The translations under genes were made by a program, and so were the position numbers. A stretch of 64,000 bases of DNA from contig JANRID010000040.1 of the NCBI GenBank assembly GCA_033765305.1, forward strand, positions 124,001 through 188,000. Reading direction: 5' to 3'. Of the stretch, positions 52,149 through 60,615 are shown one piece after another; the first letter of the stretch is position 1; each line of letters opens with the position of its first letter. A model generated the notes under the pieces. The model had not been told where the DNA came from and ran no database searches. It saw nothing but the letters and a program-made list of their open reading frames with translations. Origin of the DNA: RDXT01 sp033765305. GTDB taxonomy: Bacteria; Bacteroidota; Bacteroidia; J057.

Positions 52149-53282
52149 ATGCTGAAATTCTCCCTGCTGCACACCGACAGCGGCTCGCACGCGCGGGCAG
52201 GCCTGATCGAAACGGCGCACGGCCGCATCGAAACCCCCATCTTCATGCCCGTCGGCACGGTGGGCAGCGTCAAAGCCGTGACCCAGCAGCAGCTCGCCGA
52301 TCCCATCGGCGCGCAGATCATCCTGGGCAATACCTACCACCTCTTCCTCCGGCCCGGCACCGGCGTCCTCGAAGCCGCCGGCGGCCTGCACCGATTCATC
52401 GGCTGGGACCGCCCCATGCTCACCGACAGCGGGGGCTATCAGGTGTACAGCCTCGCCGCCAGCCGCAAGCTCACCGAGGAAGGCGTCACCTTCGCCAACC
52501 ACATCGACGGTGCCCGCCACCTCTTTACCCCCGAGCTGGCCGTGGACCTCCAGCGCAGCATCGGCGCCGATATCTTTATGGCCCTCGACGAGTGCCCGCC
52601 CTATCCCAGCGACTACGCCTACGCCCGCGAGTCGATGGGGCTCACCCACCGCTGGGCCGCCCGCTGCAAGCAGCGCTGGCTGGAGACGGAGCCGCGCTAC
52701 GGCTACAGCCAGGCCCTGTTTCCCATTATCCAGGGCAGCACCTACCGCGATCTGCGCGAGCAGTCCACGGAATACATCGCCTCCCTCGATCTGCCGGGCC
52801 ATGCCATCGGCGGGCTCTCGGTCGGGGAGCCGCATGAGGTGATGTACGAACTGACAGATCTCTCCTGCCGCATCCTGCCCGCAGGCAAGCCGCGCTACCT
52901 GATGGGCGTCGGCACCCCCGCCAACCTGCTGGAATGCATCGCCCTGGGGGTGGACATGTTCGACTGCGTGCTGCCCAGCCGCAATGCCCGCCATGGCCTG
53001 CTCTACACCCGCGAGGGCATCCGCAATATCAAAAACCAGAAGTACGAGCGCGACTTCAGCCCCCTGGACCCCGGCAGCGATTGCCCCGTCGACCAGGCCT
53101 ACTCCAAAGCTTACCTCCGCCACCTGTTCAAGGCGGGGGAGTACCTGGCGCTCCAGATCGCGACCGTCCACAACCTGTACTTCTTCCTCTGGCTGGTGCA
53201 GGAAGCCCGCCGGCAGATTCTCGCGGGCACCTTTGCAGCCTGGAAGCAGGAGATGCTCCGCACCCTGGACCAGCGGCTGTGA
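52149..53282 (+). CDS. tgt: tRNA-guanine transglycosylase (queuosine pathway)
   Basis: A 377-residue TGT that exchanges guanine-34 for a 7-deazaguanine in tRNAs with GUN anticodons. The catalytic Asp93 (LTDSGGYQ) and nucleophile Asp272 (FDCVLPSRNARHG) are present, as are GGLSVGEP and QGSTYRDLRE. The canonical zinc motif CxCxxC...H is altered: the region reads SDCPVDQAYSKAYLRHL, leaving only Cys312 and His341, so zinc may be absent, as I recall for other Bacteroidota TGTs. The start MLKFSLLHTD fits the family and the promoter position. Confidence 0.94.
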   Translation: MLKFSLLHTDSGSHARAGLIETAHGRIETPIFMPVGTVGSVKAVTQQQLADPIGAQIILGNTYHLFLRPGTGVLEAAGGLHRFIGWDRPMLTDSGGYQVYSLAASRKLTEEGVTFANHIDGARHLFTPELAVDLQRSIGADIFMALDECPPYPSDYAYARESMGLTHRWAARCKQRWLETEPRYGYSQALFPIIQGSTYRDLREQSTEYIASLDLPGHAIGGLSVGEPHEVMYELTDLSCRILPAGKPRYLMGVGTPANLLECIALGVDMFDCVLPSRNARHGLLYTREGIRNIKNQKYERDFSPLDPGSDCPVDQAYSKAYLRHLFKAGEYLALQIATVHNLYFFLWLVQEARRQILAGTFAAWKQEMLRTLDQRL

Positions 53283-53489
53283 CAACGCCCGCCGCAGGCG
53301 GAGCGGGGGCCTGCTTCCACGGATGCCGGATTTGTGCAATACATACACGGCGCTGTGCCGGTTCCGGGGGCGGTGCTGCTGTGGGCGCTGACGCCAATTT
53401 CTCCGTTCTTGCCAGCCTGCCGCCTGGATACTTTCTGTCCGGTACATTCCGCCGGCCCGCAGCATTGCAAGTAATGCGGAAAAATGTAG

Positions 53490-53497
53490 TACCTTTT
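53490..53497 (+). promoter_or_regulatory. Promoter -7 element TACCTTTT
   Basis: Located 8 nt before the receptor-kinase ATG, with TTG 22 bp upstream as possible -33 box. Confidence 0.5.
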
Positions 53498-53505
53498 CGC
53501 GGATC

Positions 53506-56500
53506 ATGAACGGATTCCGCATATACTCAGGACTGCTGCTGATGCTGGGCATGCTGTCAGGCGGGTGCCTGCACGCCCAGCAGCCCCCCATTCAGGTGCT
53601 TGAGGTGCCGGCAAGCGCTTCGTCCGACGCCTACGACGGCAATTATTCCCTCCTCCCCTACCTCTATGTGCTCCCCGACAGCGGAGGCCGCTACGGCATT
53701 GCCGAGGTGGCAGACAGCGGCATGCAGGCGAAATTCGCCCCGCTGGACAAGCGGCAGCTGGAGCCGTTTCAGCCCGGCATGTACTACTGGATCCGGCTGA
53801 GCCTGCGCTCCCGGCGCCCCCACGCCGAAGACTGGATGGCGAGCTTCAACCTGGGGGAGATCATCCACTACCAGCAGACCGGCGACAGCGCCTGGGTGCC
53901 GCTGCGCACCGGGGTGCTGCTCAACCTCCGCGACCGGCACCCTACCACCCTCGGCGGCAGCATCCCCTTTCTGCCCCTGCGGCTGCGTCCGGATACCCTG
54001 ACCCACTATTATTGGCGCGTGTCGCCCGGGCGCTTCCTCAAAGCGACCTACCTCAATGCCTGGGACAGCCGAATGGCGCATCCGGCCTACATCATCCGCC
54101 AGCGCACCCAGGTGAGCCTGTTCGACGCGCTGGTGCTGGGCATGATCCTGGCCGTAGGCCTGTACCAGTTGGCTATCTTTTTCTATAATCCTGAAAAACA
54201 GTACCTTGCGCTCGCCTTCCAGAGCCTGGCCATGCTCTTTACGCTGGCATTCTTCCGGGATTACACCTTCGAATACCTCTGGCCGGATGCCGCTGCGGCG
54301 AATTACGCCTGGATCGAGTTTCCCGTGTCCTTTCTGCTGATTTTTTCCCTCACCCTCTTCGGCAGGATTTATACCACGTCGGAGATCCGGATCCAGCTGG
54401 CCGACCGGATCATGCTGGTGCTGGTGTATGCGTATCTCGTATTCTGCCTGATCGAGGGCGTGCTGGGGGGCTTTCTGCCGGCCGTGCGCTTCCGGTTCAA
54501 CCAGGAATTTGCCGGACTGGAGCTGCTCCTGCTGCTGCTGGTCAACGGCATCTCCATCGCTACCTGGGTCCGCGCGGCGCGCCGGGGCAACCGGCAGGCG
54601 CGCTTCCTGCTCATCGCGCTGGTGGTGCCCATCATCGGCCTTACAATCCAGGGGATCATCAATGTTTCCTCCTCCGGCGGCGCACCGGGCTTCGACATGC
54701 TCACGGCAGGCTTTGCCTTCATGGAGCTGCTCTTCGCGATCGGGGTAGCTGAAAAAATCCGCGAACTGCAGCAGCAGAACGAGCGGGCCCAGGCTGAAAA
54801 GCTCGAAACCGAGGCTACGCAGCGCAAGCTGCAGGAAAAGGTCAACGAGCAGCTGCGCCAGGCCGACCGGCTGAAGGACCAGTTCCTTGCCAACACCAGC
54901 CATGAGCTGCGCACGCCGCTCAACGGCATCATCGGCCTGGCCGAGACCCTGCAGGACGGCGTAGCCGGCACGCCCAGCCCCGAAATGAAGGCCAACCTCG
55001 GCATGATCGTCTCGTCGGGCCGCCGGCTGGCTGCGCTGGTGGACGACCTGCTCGATTTCTCCAAGCTCAAAGACCAGTCCCTGAGCCTGCGCAGCGCCCC
55101 GGTGGACGTGCGCACCCTGGGCGACATGGTGATGCGCATCAGCAGCCACCTGGTCGGGCGCAAGCCCCTGGCCCTCCGCAACGATATTCCCCAGGATCTG
55201 CCCCTGGCCCTCGGCGACGAAAACCGCATTCAGCAGATCCTCTACAACCTGCTCGGCAACGCCATCAAATTTACCCCCTCCGGCGAGGTGTCCATACACG
55301 CCCGTGTGCAGGGGGCCGAGATCGAAGTGGAAGTGCGGGATACCGGCATCGGCATCAGCGAGGACCGCCAGCAGGTCATTTTCCGCGACTTCGAGCAGGG
55401 CGACGGCTCCAGCTCCCGCGAATACGGCGGCACGGGCCTGGGCCTGTCCATTACCCAGAAGCTGGTAGAGCTGCATGGCGGCCGCATCCGCGTGGTGTCG
55501 GAGCCAGGAAGCGGGTCTTCCTTCTTCTTTACGCTGCCGGTTTCGCCCGATCAGACCCTGCAGCCCCAGGCCGGGAGCTGGGTGGCCCGGCTGCATGCCC
55601 TCGAATACGTGCCGCATGCCGCCGTGGAAGAAGCCCGGATGGAGGGCAAGCCGCTGGCCGAAATCCGCATCCTCATCGTGGACGACGAGCCGGTGAACAT
55701 TCAGGTGCTGAAAAATTACCTGGTCAACGAGCCCTACCAGCTCTTCTCCGCCGGCAACGGCCCTGAAGCCCTGGACCTGATCCGCAAGGAAGGCAAATTC
55801 GACCTCATTCTCCTCGACCTGATGATGCCGCGCATGACCGGCTATGAGGTCTGCCGCCGCATCCGGGAGGAATTTCTGCCCTCCGAGCTGCCGGTGATCA
55901 TGGTCACCGCCAAAAACCAGCTGGCCGATCTGGTGGAAGGCCTGAGCATCGGCGCAAACGACTACCTGCCCAAGCCGTTTTCGCGGGAGGAACTGATGGC
56001 CCGCATCAAAAACCAGCTTACGCTGGGCCGGATTTACGAAGTGACCCAGCGGTTCGTGCCCAAGGAGTTTATCCGCACCCTCGGCTACGAGAGCATCATG
56101 GATGTGCAGCTCGGCGACCAGGTGCTGCAGCACATGACGGTGATGTTTGCCGACATCCGCGATTTCACCACCCTGGCGGAGACGCTGGGCCCGGAGGCGA
56201 CGTTCCAGTTTGTGAATACCTATATGCAGCTCATGGGGCCGGTGATCCGCAGCTTCGGCGGCTTCGTGATCCAGCAGTACGGCGACGGCATCCTGGCCCT
56301 GTTCCCGCACAAGGAGCAGGCGCTGCTGTGCAGCGTGCGGATGCAGGAGACGCTGCGGATCTACAACGAAAGCCGGGGAGAGCAGCCCGTGCGGGTGGGG
56401 ATCGGCCTGCACGCCGGTCCGCTGATCATGGGCATTCTCGGCGACCGGCACAGCGCCACAGCAACGACCATTTCGGATACGGTCAATGCCGCTGCCCGCA

Positions 56501-56889
56501 TCGAAAGCCTCACCCGGCATTTCGGGGTCAAGATCATGTTCAGCGAAACGATCGTAGCCGAGCACAAGGTCTCTGCCGAGCTGGAATACCGCTACCTGGG
56601 CCAGGTGCAGCTCAAAGGCAAGCGCAATGCCACGAGCATTTACGAATGCTTCGGCGGCGACGAGCCGGCACAGCGCCGCAAAAAGCTGGAAACGCTGCCG
56701 GCCTTCAGCCGGGCCCTGCAGGCGTATGCGGATGAAGGCTTCGCTGAAACGGTCCGCCTGCTAAGCGAGATTCTGGCGCAGAACCCCGACGACCTGCCGG
56801 CGGCATTTCTGCTCCGGCGCGCAGAGCAGTACCTGGCCGAAGGCACGCCCATCAACTGGCAGGGCGTGGATGTGCTCGAATTCAAATAA
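53506..56889 (+). CDS. Hybrid receptor: 7TM-DISM sensor, histidine kinase, receiver, class III nucleotide cyclase
   Basis: A 1127-residue signalling protein. Order: signal peptide; periplasmic DISMED2-like beta-sandwich (about 35-185); seven-helix DISM membrane region (about 200-415); coiled coil (420-455); HisKA with His466 (NTSHELRTPLNG); HATPase (about 570-690; NLLGNAIKFTP, DTGIGI, GGTGLGLSI); receiver with Asp771 (DLILLDLMMPRMTG); class III cyclase (about 865-1050) with metal Asp883 (FADIRD) and Asp927 (YGDGILAL) and DTVNAAARIES; then a TPR-like tail. The kinase and receiver likely gate cyclase output. The Lys that reads adenine in many cyclases appears replaced (VIQQYGDG), so ATP or GTP use is open. 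The FAD oxidoreductase gene follows after 29 nt. Confidence 0.9.
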   Translation: MNGFRIYSGLLLMLGMLSGGCLHAQQPPIQVLEVPASASSDAYDGNYSLLPYLYVLPDSGGRYGIAEVADSGMQAKFAPLDKRQLEPFQPGMYYWIRLSLRSRRPHAEDWMASFNLGEIIHYQQTGDSAWVPLRTGVLLNLRDRHPTTLGGSIPFLPLRLRPDTLTHYYWRVSPGRFLKATYLNAWDSRMAHPAYIIRQRTQVSLFDALVLGMILAVGLYQLAIFFYNPEKQYLALAFQSLAMLFTLAFFRDYTFEYLWPDAAAANYAWIEFPVSFLLIFSLTLFGRIYTTSEIRIQLADRIMLVLVYAYLVFCLIEGVLGGFLPAVRFRFNQEFAGLELLLLLLVNGISIATWVRAARRGNRQARFLLIALVVPIIGLTIQGIINVSSSGGAPGFDMLTAGFAFMELLFAIGVAEKIRELQQQNERAQAEKLETEATQRKLQEKVNEQLRQADRLKDQFLANTSHELRTPLNGIIGLAETLQDGVAGTPSPEMKANLGMIVSSGRRLAALVDDLLDFSKLKDQSLSLRSAPVDVRTLGDMVMRISSHLVGRKPLALRNDIPQDLPLALGDENRIQQILYNLLGNAIKFTPSGEVSIHARVQGAEIEVEVRDTGIGISEDRQQVIFRDFEQGDGSSSREYGGTGLGLSITQKLVELHGGRIRVVSEPGSGSSFFFTLPVSPDQTLQPQAGSWVARLHALEYVPHAAVEEARMEGKPLAEIRILIVDDEPVNIQVLKNYLVNEPYQLFSAGNGPEALDLIRKEGKFDLILLDLMMPRMTGYEVCRRIREEFLPSELPVIMVTAKNQLADLVEGLSIGANDYLPKPFSREELMARIKNQLTLGRIYEVTQRFVPKEFIRTLGYESIMDVQLGDQVLQHMTVMFADIRDFTTLAETLGPEATFQFVNTYMQLMGPVIRSFGGFVIQQYGDGILALFPHKEQALLCSVRMQETLRIYNESRGEQPVRVGIGLHAGPLIMGILGDRHSATATTISDTVNAAARIESLTRHFGVKIMFSETIVAEHKVSAELEYRYLGQVQLKGKRNATSIYECFGGDEPAQRRKKLETLPAFSRALQAYADEGFAETVRLLSEILAQNPDDLPAAFLLRRAEQYLAEGTPINWQGVDVLEFK

Positions 56890-56918
56890 CCCCAGCAGTA
56901 TCCCCCAAATCCAGCCTT

Positions 56919-58685
56919 ATGAAAAAAGTGGTGATCATCGGCGGCGGCGTAGCGGGCATGAGCGCCGCCCATGAGCTGATCGAACGCGGCTTCGCCGTGG
57001 AGGTCTACGAGCGCCAGCCCGTGTACGTGGGCGGCAAGGCGCGCAGCGTGGACGTGCCCGACTCTGCCAGCCCGGGCCATCTGCCCCTGCCCGGCGAGCA
57101 CGGCTTCCGGTTTTTCCCCGGATTCTACCGGCACATCATCGATACCATGAAGCGCACGCCTCTCCCCGGCCAGCCCGGCAAGACGGTGTACGACAACCTC
57201 GAAGTCTCGACCCAGAGCATTCAGGCCCAGATCGGCGAAACGCCGATCCAGGTGCCGGCGCAGTTTCCGCGCAGCCGGGCCGATCTCCGGAAGTTCATCA
57301 GCGCCATCGCCGCTACCCACAAGCAGTTTACGCCCGCCGACAACGAAAAGATGTTCGATGTCCTCTGGCAGATCATGACGTCCTGCCGCAACCGCAAGGA
57401 CAACGAATACGAGCAGATGTCGTGGTGGCAGTTCACCGACGCCGACGGCCATAGCCAGGCCTACCGAGACCTCTTCGTCATCGGCCTGACCCGTACCCTC
57501 GTGGCCGCCCGCGCCGAGACCATCAGCGCCAAAACCGAGGGCAATACCCTGCTCGGCCTGATGATGCTCATGGGCGATCCCAGCGGACGCACCGATCAGG
57601 TGCTCAACGGCCCCACCAACGATGCATGGCTCTACCCCTGGCGCGATTACCTCCTGTCCAAAGGAGTGAAATACCACCACGGCCACAAGGCGACCGCCAT
57701 TCAGTACGACAGCGGCACCAAAACCATCTCCGGCGTCACCGTGGCCGATGCCACCGGGCTGGTCCGGCAGGCGAGCGGCGATTACTACCTCTTTGCGGTG
57801 CCGGTGGAAGCCATGGCGGCACTCGTGAAAGATCAAAGCGCGCTGCTCAACGATGCGCCCACCCTGCGCCAGCTCCAGCAGCTGGCCCTTTCCACCGACT
57901 GGATGAACGGCATCCAGTTTTACCTCCGCGAGCCGGTGCCCATGCTGGACACTACCTTCGGCCACGTGCTCTACCTCCAGACCCCCTGGGCCCTCACCTC
58001 CATTTCGCAGGTGCAGTTCTGGAAAGGCTACGACATCAGCCGCTACGGAAACGGCGAGGTGAAAAGCATTCTCTCTGTGGACATCTCCAACTGGGAAACG
58101 GAGGGTCTGCTGATCAAAAAGCCTGCCAATGCCTGCACACCCGACGAGATCCGCGACGAGGTCTGGTACCAGATCCAGCAGTCGCTGATCGTGAACGGCG
58201 CTTCGCTGCTCAAAAGCCAGCAGGAGATCCTGATCAATTGGTACCTCGACCGGGACATCAGCTTTTTCCGCCTCAACTCCGGCACCCCGGATGCGCAGGT
58301 GGTGGATTACAACAAGGAGCCGCTGCTGATCAACGAGGTGAATACCTGGGGCATGCGCCCGGCTGCGTCAACGGCTATTCCCAACCTCTTCCTGGCCTCC
58401 GACTATGTGCGCACCTTTACCGACCTGGCCACGATGGAAGGGGCCAACGAGGCGGCACGCCGCGCAGTCAACGGCATCCTGATCCAATCGGGCAGCCAGT
58501 CGCCTTTCTGCCGCGTATGGGATCTGCACAGCTCGCTTGCTACGGCGCCGCTGCGCTGGCTGGACCAGCGCCGCTACAACCGGGGCCTGCCCTGGAAAAA
58601 CGAAACGCCCTGGCTGTACGAGCTGCTGTTCAGGATTTTCCTGCTGCTGGACCGGCTGTTCGGGGGGCAGCAAAAGCGCCCGTGA
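56919..58685 (+). CDS. FAD-dependent oxidoreductase, phytoene desaturase/hydroxysqualene dehydroxylase-like
   Basis: A 588-residue flavoprotein. The N-terminus has the dinucleotide-binding fold VVIIGGGVAGMSAAHELIERG with the Glu of beta-2 (VEVYERQP) and the GGKARS motif of the desaturase/amine oxidase superfamily; GEHGFRFFPGFY is close behind. The C-terminus has FLASDYVRTFTDLATMEGANEAARRAVNGI, the FAD-closing motif. It acts on an isoprenoid or similar lipid by homology, but no carotenoid genes lie nearby. Its last 56 nt overlap the 3' end of the convergent next gene, which is rare. Confidence 0.84.
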   Translation: MKKVVIIGGGVAGMSAAHELIERGFAVEVYERQPVYVGGKARSVDVPDSASPGHLPLPGEHGFRFFPGFYRHIIDTMKRTPLPGQPGKTVYDNLEVSTQSIQAQIGETPIQVPAQFPRSRADLRKFISAIAATHKQFTPADNEKMFDVLWQIMTSCRNRKDNEYEQMSWWQFTDADGHSQAYRDLFVIGLTRTLVAARAETISAKTEGNTLLGLMMLMGDPSGRTDQVLNGPTNDAWLYPWRDYLLSKGVKYHHGHKATAIQYDSGTKTISGVTVADATGLVRQASGDYYLFAVPVEAMAALVKDQSALLNDAPTLRQLQQLALSTDWMNGIQFYLREPVPMLDTTFGHVLYLQTPWALTSISQVQFWKGYDISRYGNGEVKSILSVDISNWETEGLLIKKPANACTPDEIRDEVWYQIQQSLIVNGASLLKSQQEILINWYLDRDISFFRLNSGTPDAQVVDYNKEPLLINEVNTWGMRPAASTAIPNLFLASDYVRTFTDLATMEGANEAARRAVNGILIQSGSQSPFCRVWDLHSSLATAPLRWLDQRRYNRGLPWKNETPWLYELLFRIFLLLDRLFGGQQKRP

Positions 58686-59532
58686 GGCTGGCCCAAAGGC
58701 TGCCGATCCACTGGAGCGGCTGCAGCATGCCGGCATCCGGGTAGATGGGGCTGTGGCGGTCCAGCCAGCGGGTGAGGAAGCCGGCTTCCAGGGTGCCGGC
58801 AGCCCAGCCGTAGAGCCTGCCGATCTGGGGCAGGATGAGCCGCTTGTCGAGAATCTTCACGCCGAGGGCCTCCAGGTCGAGGCCGTGGTGCCAGACTTTG
58901 TGGATGTCGCCGGGCTGCAGGGGGTAATGGCGGGGGTAAAAATCGGGCAGGGAGACGAGGATGCTCACCGAGGGCAGGCGGGGATTGGCGAGGAGCGTGC
59001 CGATTTTGCCGAAGCGGGAGACCTCCGCGCCGCTGGCCATGGCCTGGGCGAACAGCACGCGGTACAGGACTTCGTTGAGGAAGTGCCGCTCGGTTTCGTT
59101 TTCCTGGAGCGCAAGCGGGGCATGATCCCGGTATCCATACACGATGGAGCAGTTGTGGGCAGCGTACCAGGTGGATTTGGAGGGCGCCTGGAAGTAGCGC
59201 AGCCAGTAGCGGCCCTGGATGCTGGCGATCTGGTGCTCGTTGCCCGTCTCCCGTGCGGCGCCGGCGAGTTCTGCGTGCAGGATGAAATCGAGGTTCACCG
59301 CCCGCCACCAGGGGCTGCCGGGCTGCGCATGCTCCAGGGGATTGAGCACGCCCCGCTGGATTTCCCAGCGCAGAAAGGCCAGCTCGGAAGCGCCCAGCCC
59401 GCGGCCTTCCTCCGTGAAGGCGTCGCCGAAGCGCTCGTAGAAGCGGCTGCGCATCTGGTAGCGCCCTTCCGGGTCGTTGGCGACCGCTGCTACGGCGGCG
59501 CGCACCTGCTGCTCGGTATCGGTCCAGCTCAT
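58630..59532 (-). CDS. Hypothetical protein, not recognised
   Basis: A 300-residue soluble protein: N-terminus MSWTDTEQQVRAAVAAV; aromatic and His-rich centre (STWYAAHNCSIVYGYRDHAP, DFYPRHYPL, HKVWHHGLDLEALG). Several conserved-looking His, Asp and Glu residues could bind metal, but no family is identified. The frame is supported by good codon use and a promoter 37 nt upstream. It converges with the FAD oxidoreductase gene and overlaps it by 56 nt, and may work on the same lipid substrate (inference from position only). Confidence 0.62.
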   Translation of the reverse strand: MSWTDTEQQVRAAVAAVANDPEGRYQMRSRFYERFGDAFTEEGRGLGASELAFLRWEIQRGVLNPLEHAQPGSPWWRAVNLDFILHAELAGAARETGNEHQIASIQGRYWLRYFQAPSKSTWYAAHNCSIVYGYRDHAPLALQENETERHFLNEVLYRVLFAQAMASGAEVSRFGKIGTLLANPRLPSVSILVSLPDFYPRHYPLQPGDIHKVWHHGLDLEALGVKILDKRLILPQIGRLYGWAAGTLEAGFLTRWLDRHSPIYPDAGMLQPLQWIGSLWASLTGAFAAPRTAGPAAGKS

Positions 59533-59569
59533 GGGCTTGATTGGTTCGGAAATAGTTGATATTGTAGCC

Positions 59570-59577
59570 CGAATGTA
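59570..59577 (-). promoter_or_regulatory. Promoter -7 element TACATTCG
   Basis: 37 nt upstream of the unknown gene's start. It lies 1 bp from the -7 element for the divergent cupin gene, so the two promoters must exclude each other sterically. Confidence 0.4.
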
Positions 59578-59578
59578 C

Positions 59579-59586
59579 TATCTTTC
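59579..59586 (+). promoter_or_regulatory. Promoter -7 element TATCTTTC
   Basis: 17 nt upstream of the cupin GTG start; back-to-back with the minus-strand element. Confidence 0.45.
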
Positions 59587-59603
59587 CGTCAAATCCCCTG
59601 CCT

Positions 59604-60218
59604 GTGGCCTCCTCCGAAATTTTGGATGATCTGGACTACCGTCCTACCTTCGGCATCCGCCTGCGCTTCCTCAAGCCTCCCGCCGGCCACAAGGCCGATC
59701 TGGTGATTGAGTACAACCTCTCGCCCGGTGTCAGCGGCCCGCTGCCGCACTTCCATCCGCGCCTGACCGAGACTTTCGAGGTGATCGAGGGCGAGCTGGA
59801 CCTCATGACCGACGGGCGCTGGCAGACCCTCAAGCCGGGGCAGGTGCTGGATGTCACGCCGGGCCACCGCCATACCTTCCGCAACCGCAGCCATCAGCCG
59901 ACGATCATCCTCACGTATATCGAGCCGCACGGCGGCTTTCTGGCCTTCTTCACCGACCTGTACCTGCTGGTGAAGGCCGGCAATTTCCGCAATCACTACA
60001 ATCCGGTCTTTGTGGCGTGGTACGCCCAGCTGGAGCACAAGCACCGCAAGGATTTCCTGTCGGTGCAGCCCTTCCGCCTGCTGCTGCGCACCTACGGAGC
60101 CCTGGCCCACGCGCTGGGCATCCGCATGCCGGACCCGCCGAGGCCCATCGTCAAGCTCTGGCCCATGTCCGCCCGCGAAGGCGCGCACGTGCCCGCGGAG
60201 CGGGAGCGGGAAGGGTGA
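59604..60218 (+). CDS. Cupin-domain protein
   Basis: A 204-residue protein starting with GTG (no ATG is near the conserved N-terminal ASSEILDDLDYRPTFGIRL). The cupin barrel covers about 25-110: PHFHPRLTETFEVIEGELDL is motif 1 with two His and a Glu for metal, and PGQVLDVTPGHRHTFRN is motif 2 with His. A C-terminal helical part follows (FFTDLYLLVKAGNFRNHYNP). It may act as a small dioxygenase or sensor; substrate unknown. It is divergent from the unknown gene and precedes a pseudogene region. Confidence 0.82.
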   Translation: MASSEILDDLDYRPTFGIRLRFLKPPAGHKADLVIEYNLSPGVSGPLPHFHPRLTETFEVIEGELDLMTDGRWQTLKPGQVLDVTPGHRHTFRNRSHQPTIILTYIEPHGGFLAFFTDLYLLVKAGNFRNHYNPVFVAWYAQLEHKHRKDFLSVQPFRLLLRTYGALAHALGIRMPDPPRPIVKLWPMSAREGAHVPAEREREG

Positions 60219-60248
60219 GGGGGAGAAGGCCCGCTTGCGCCGTTTCCG

Positions 60249-60256
60249 TATGTTTG
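60249..60256 (+). promoter_or_regulatory. Promoter -7 element TATGTTTG
   Basis: Exact TAnnTTTG match 3 nt before the ATG of the MntA-type pseudogene; the control region has stayed intact although the gene is broken. Confidence 0.5.
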
Positions 60257-60259
60257 AGC

Positions 60260-60548
60260 ATGCGAACCCTGCACGAAATCAGGCAGACGCTCAGGATTAC
60301 AAGCCGCAGTTCAGCGCCGCCTATGGCCTGAGCGGTATGGCCATTTTCGGATCCTACGCCCGGAACCCGCAGACCGGGGCAAGCGATGTGGACATCGTGG
60401 TCGAATTCAGCCGGCCCATCGGCTCGGCGTTCATCGATCTGGCTGAAGAGCTGGGGCAGCTGCTGCAGGAGCGTGTGGACCTGGTCTCGAAAAAGGGACC
60501 AGAGAGCGGTACTGGGAACGGATTGCCGAAGAGCGGGTGTATGTCTGA
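60260..60548 (+). pseudogene. MntA-type nucleotidyltransferase antitoxin, two frameshifts
   Basis: The translation is continuous only across three frames: MRTLHEIRQTLR, then DYKPQFSAAYGLSGM with the nucleotidyltransferase signature IFGSYARNPQTGASDVDIVVEF, then RERYWERIAEERVYV and a stop. One missing base near 60295 (AGG ATT where AGG GAT would restore DYK) and one near 60500 explain both shifts. With both repaired it is a complete MNT-domain protein of about 96 residues, the antitoxin partner of HEPN toxins, which modifies the toxin with AMP. The stop overlaps the start of the HEPN fragment. The gene is therefore dead, barring sequencing error. Confidence 0.72.
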
Positions 60549-60615
60549 CCGAGCGCCCGAACTGCTTCTGGATGATATACGTGGACTTATCCGGAGGATC
60601 AAGCCACTGGGATAG
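60541..60615 (+). pseudogene. Truncated HepT/HEPN-type toxin start
   Basis: The frame begins MSDRAPELLLDDIRGLIRRI, like the N-terminus of HepT-type HEPN ribonucleases (MSxRxxxxLLxDILxAIxRI), and stops after 24 codons; the RxxxxH active site is missing. Its ATG overlaps the antitoxin stop codon (ATGTCTGA), the normal arrangement of this operon. The rest of the gene has been replaced by AT-rich DNA. Confidence 0.6.

Noticed and set aside
53283..53489. Possible small gene or RNA between tgt and the receptor gene
   Set aside because: Short frames only, no stable hairpin with T-run, and no promoter-like element other than that of the receptor gene.
53557..56565. About 1000-codon open frame on the minus strand
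   Set aside because: It is the antisense of the receptor-kinase-cyclase gene; composition is His/Gln/Gly-rich without any domain.
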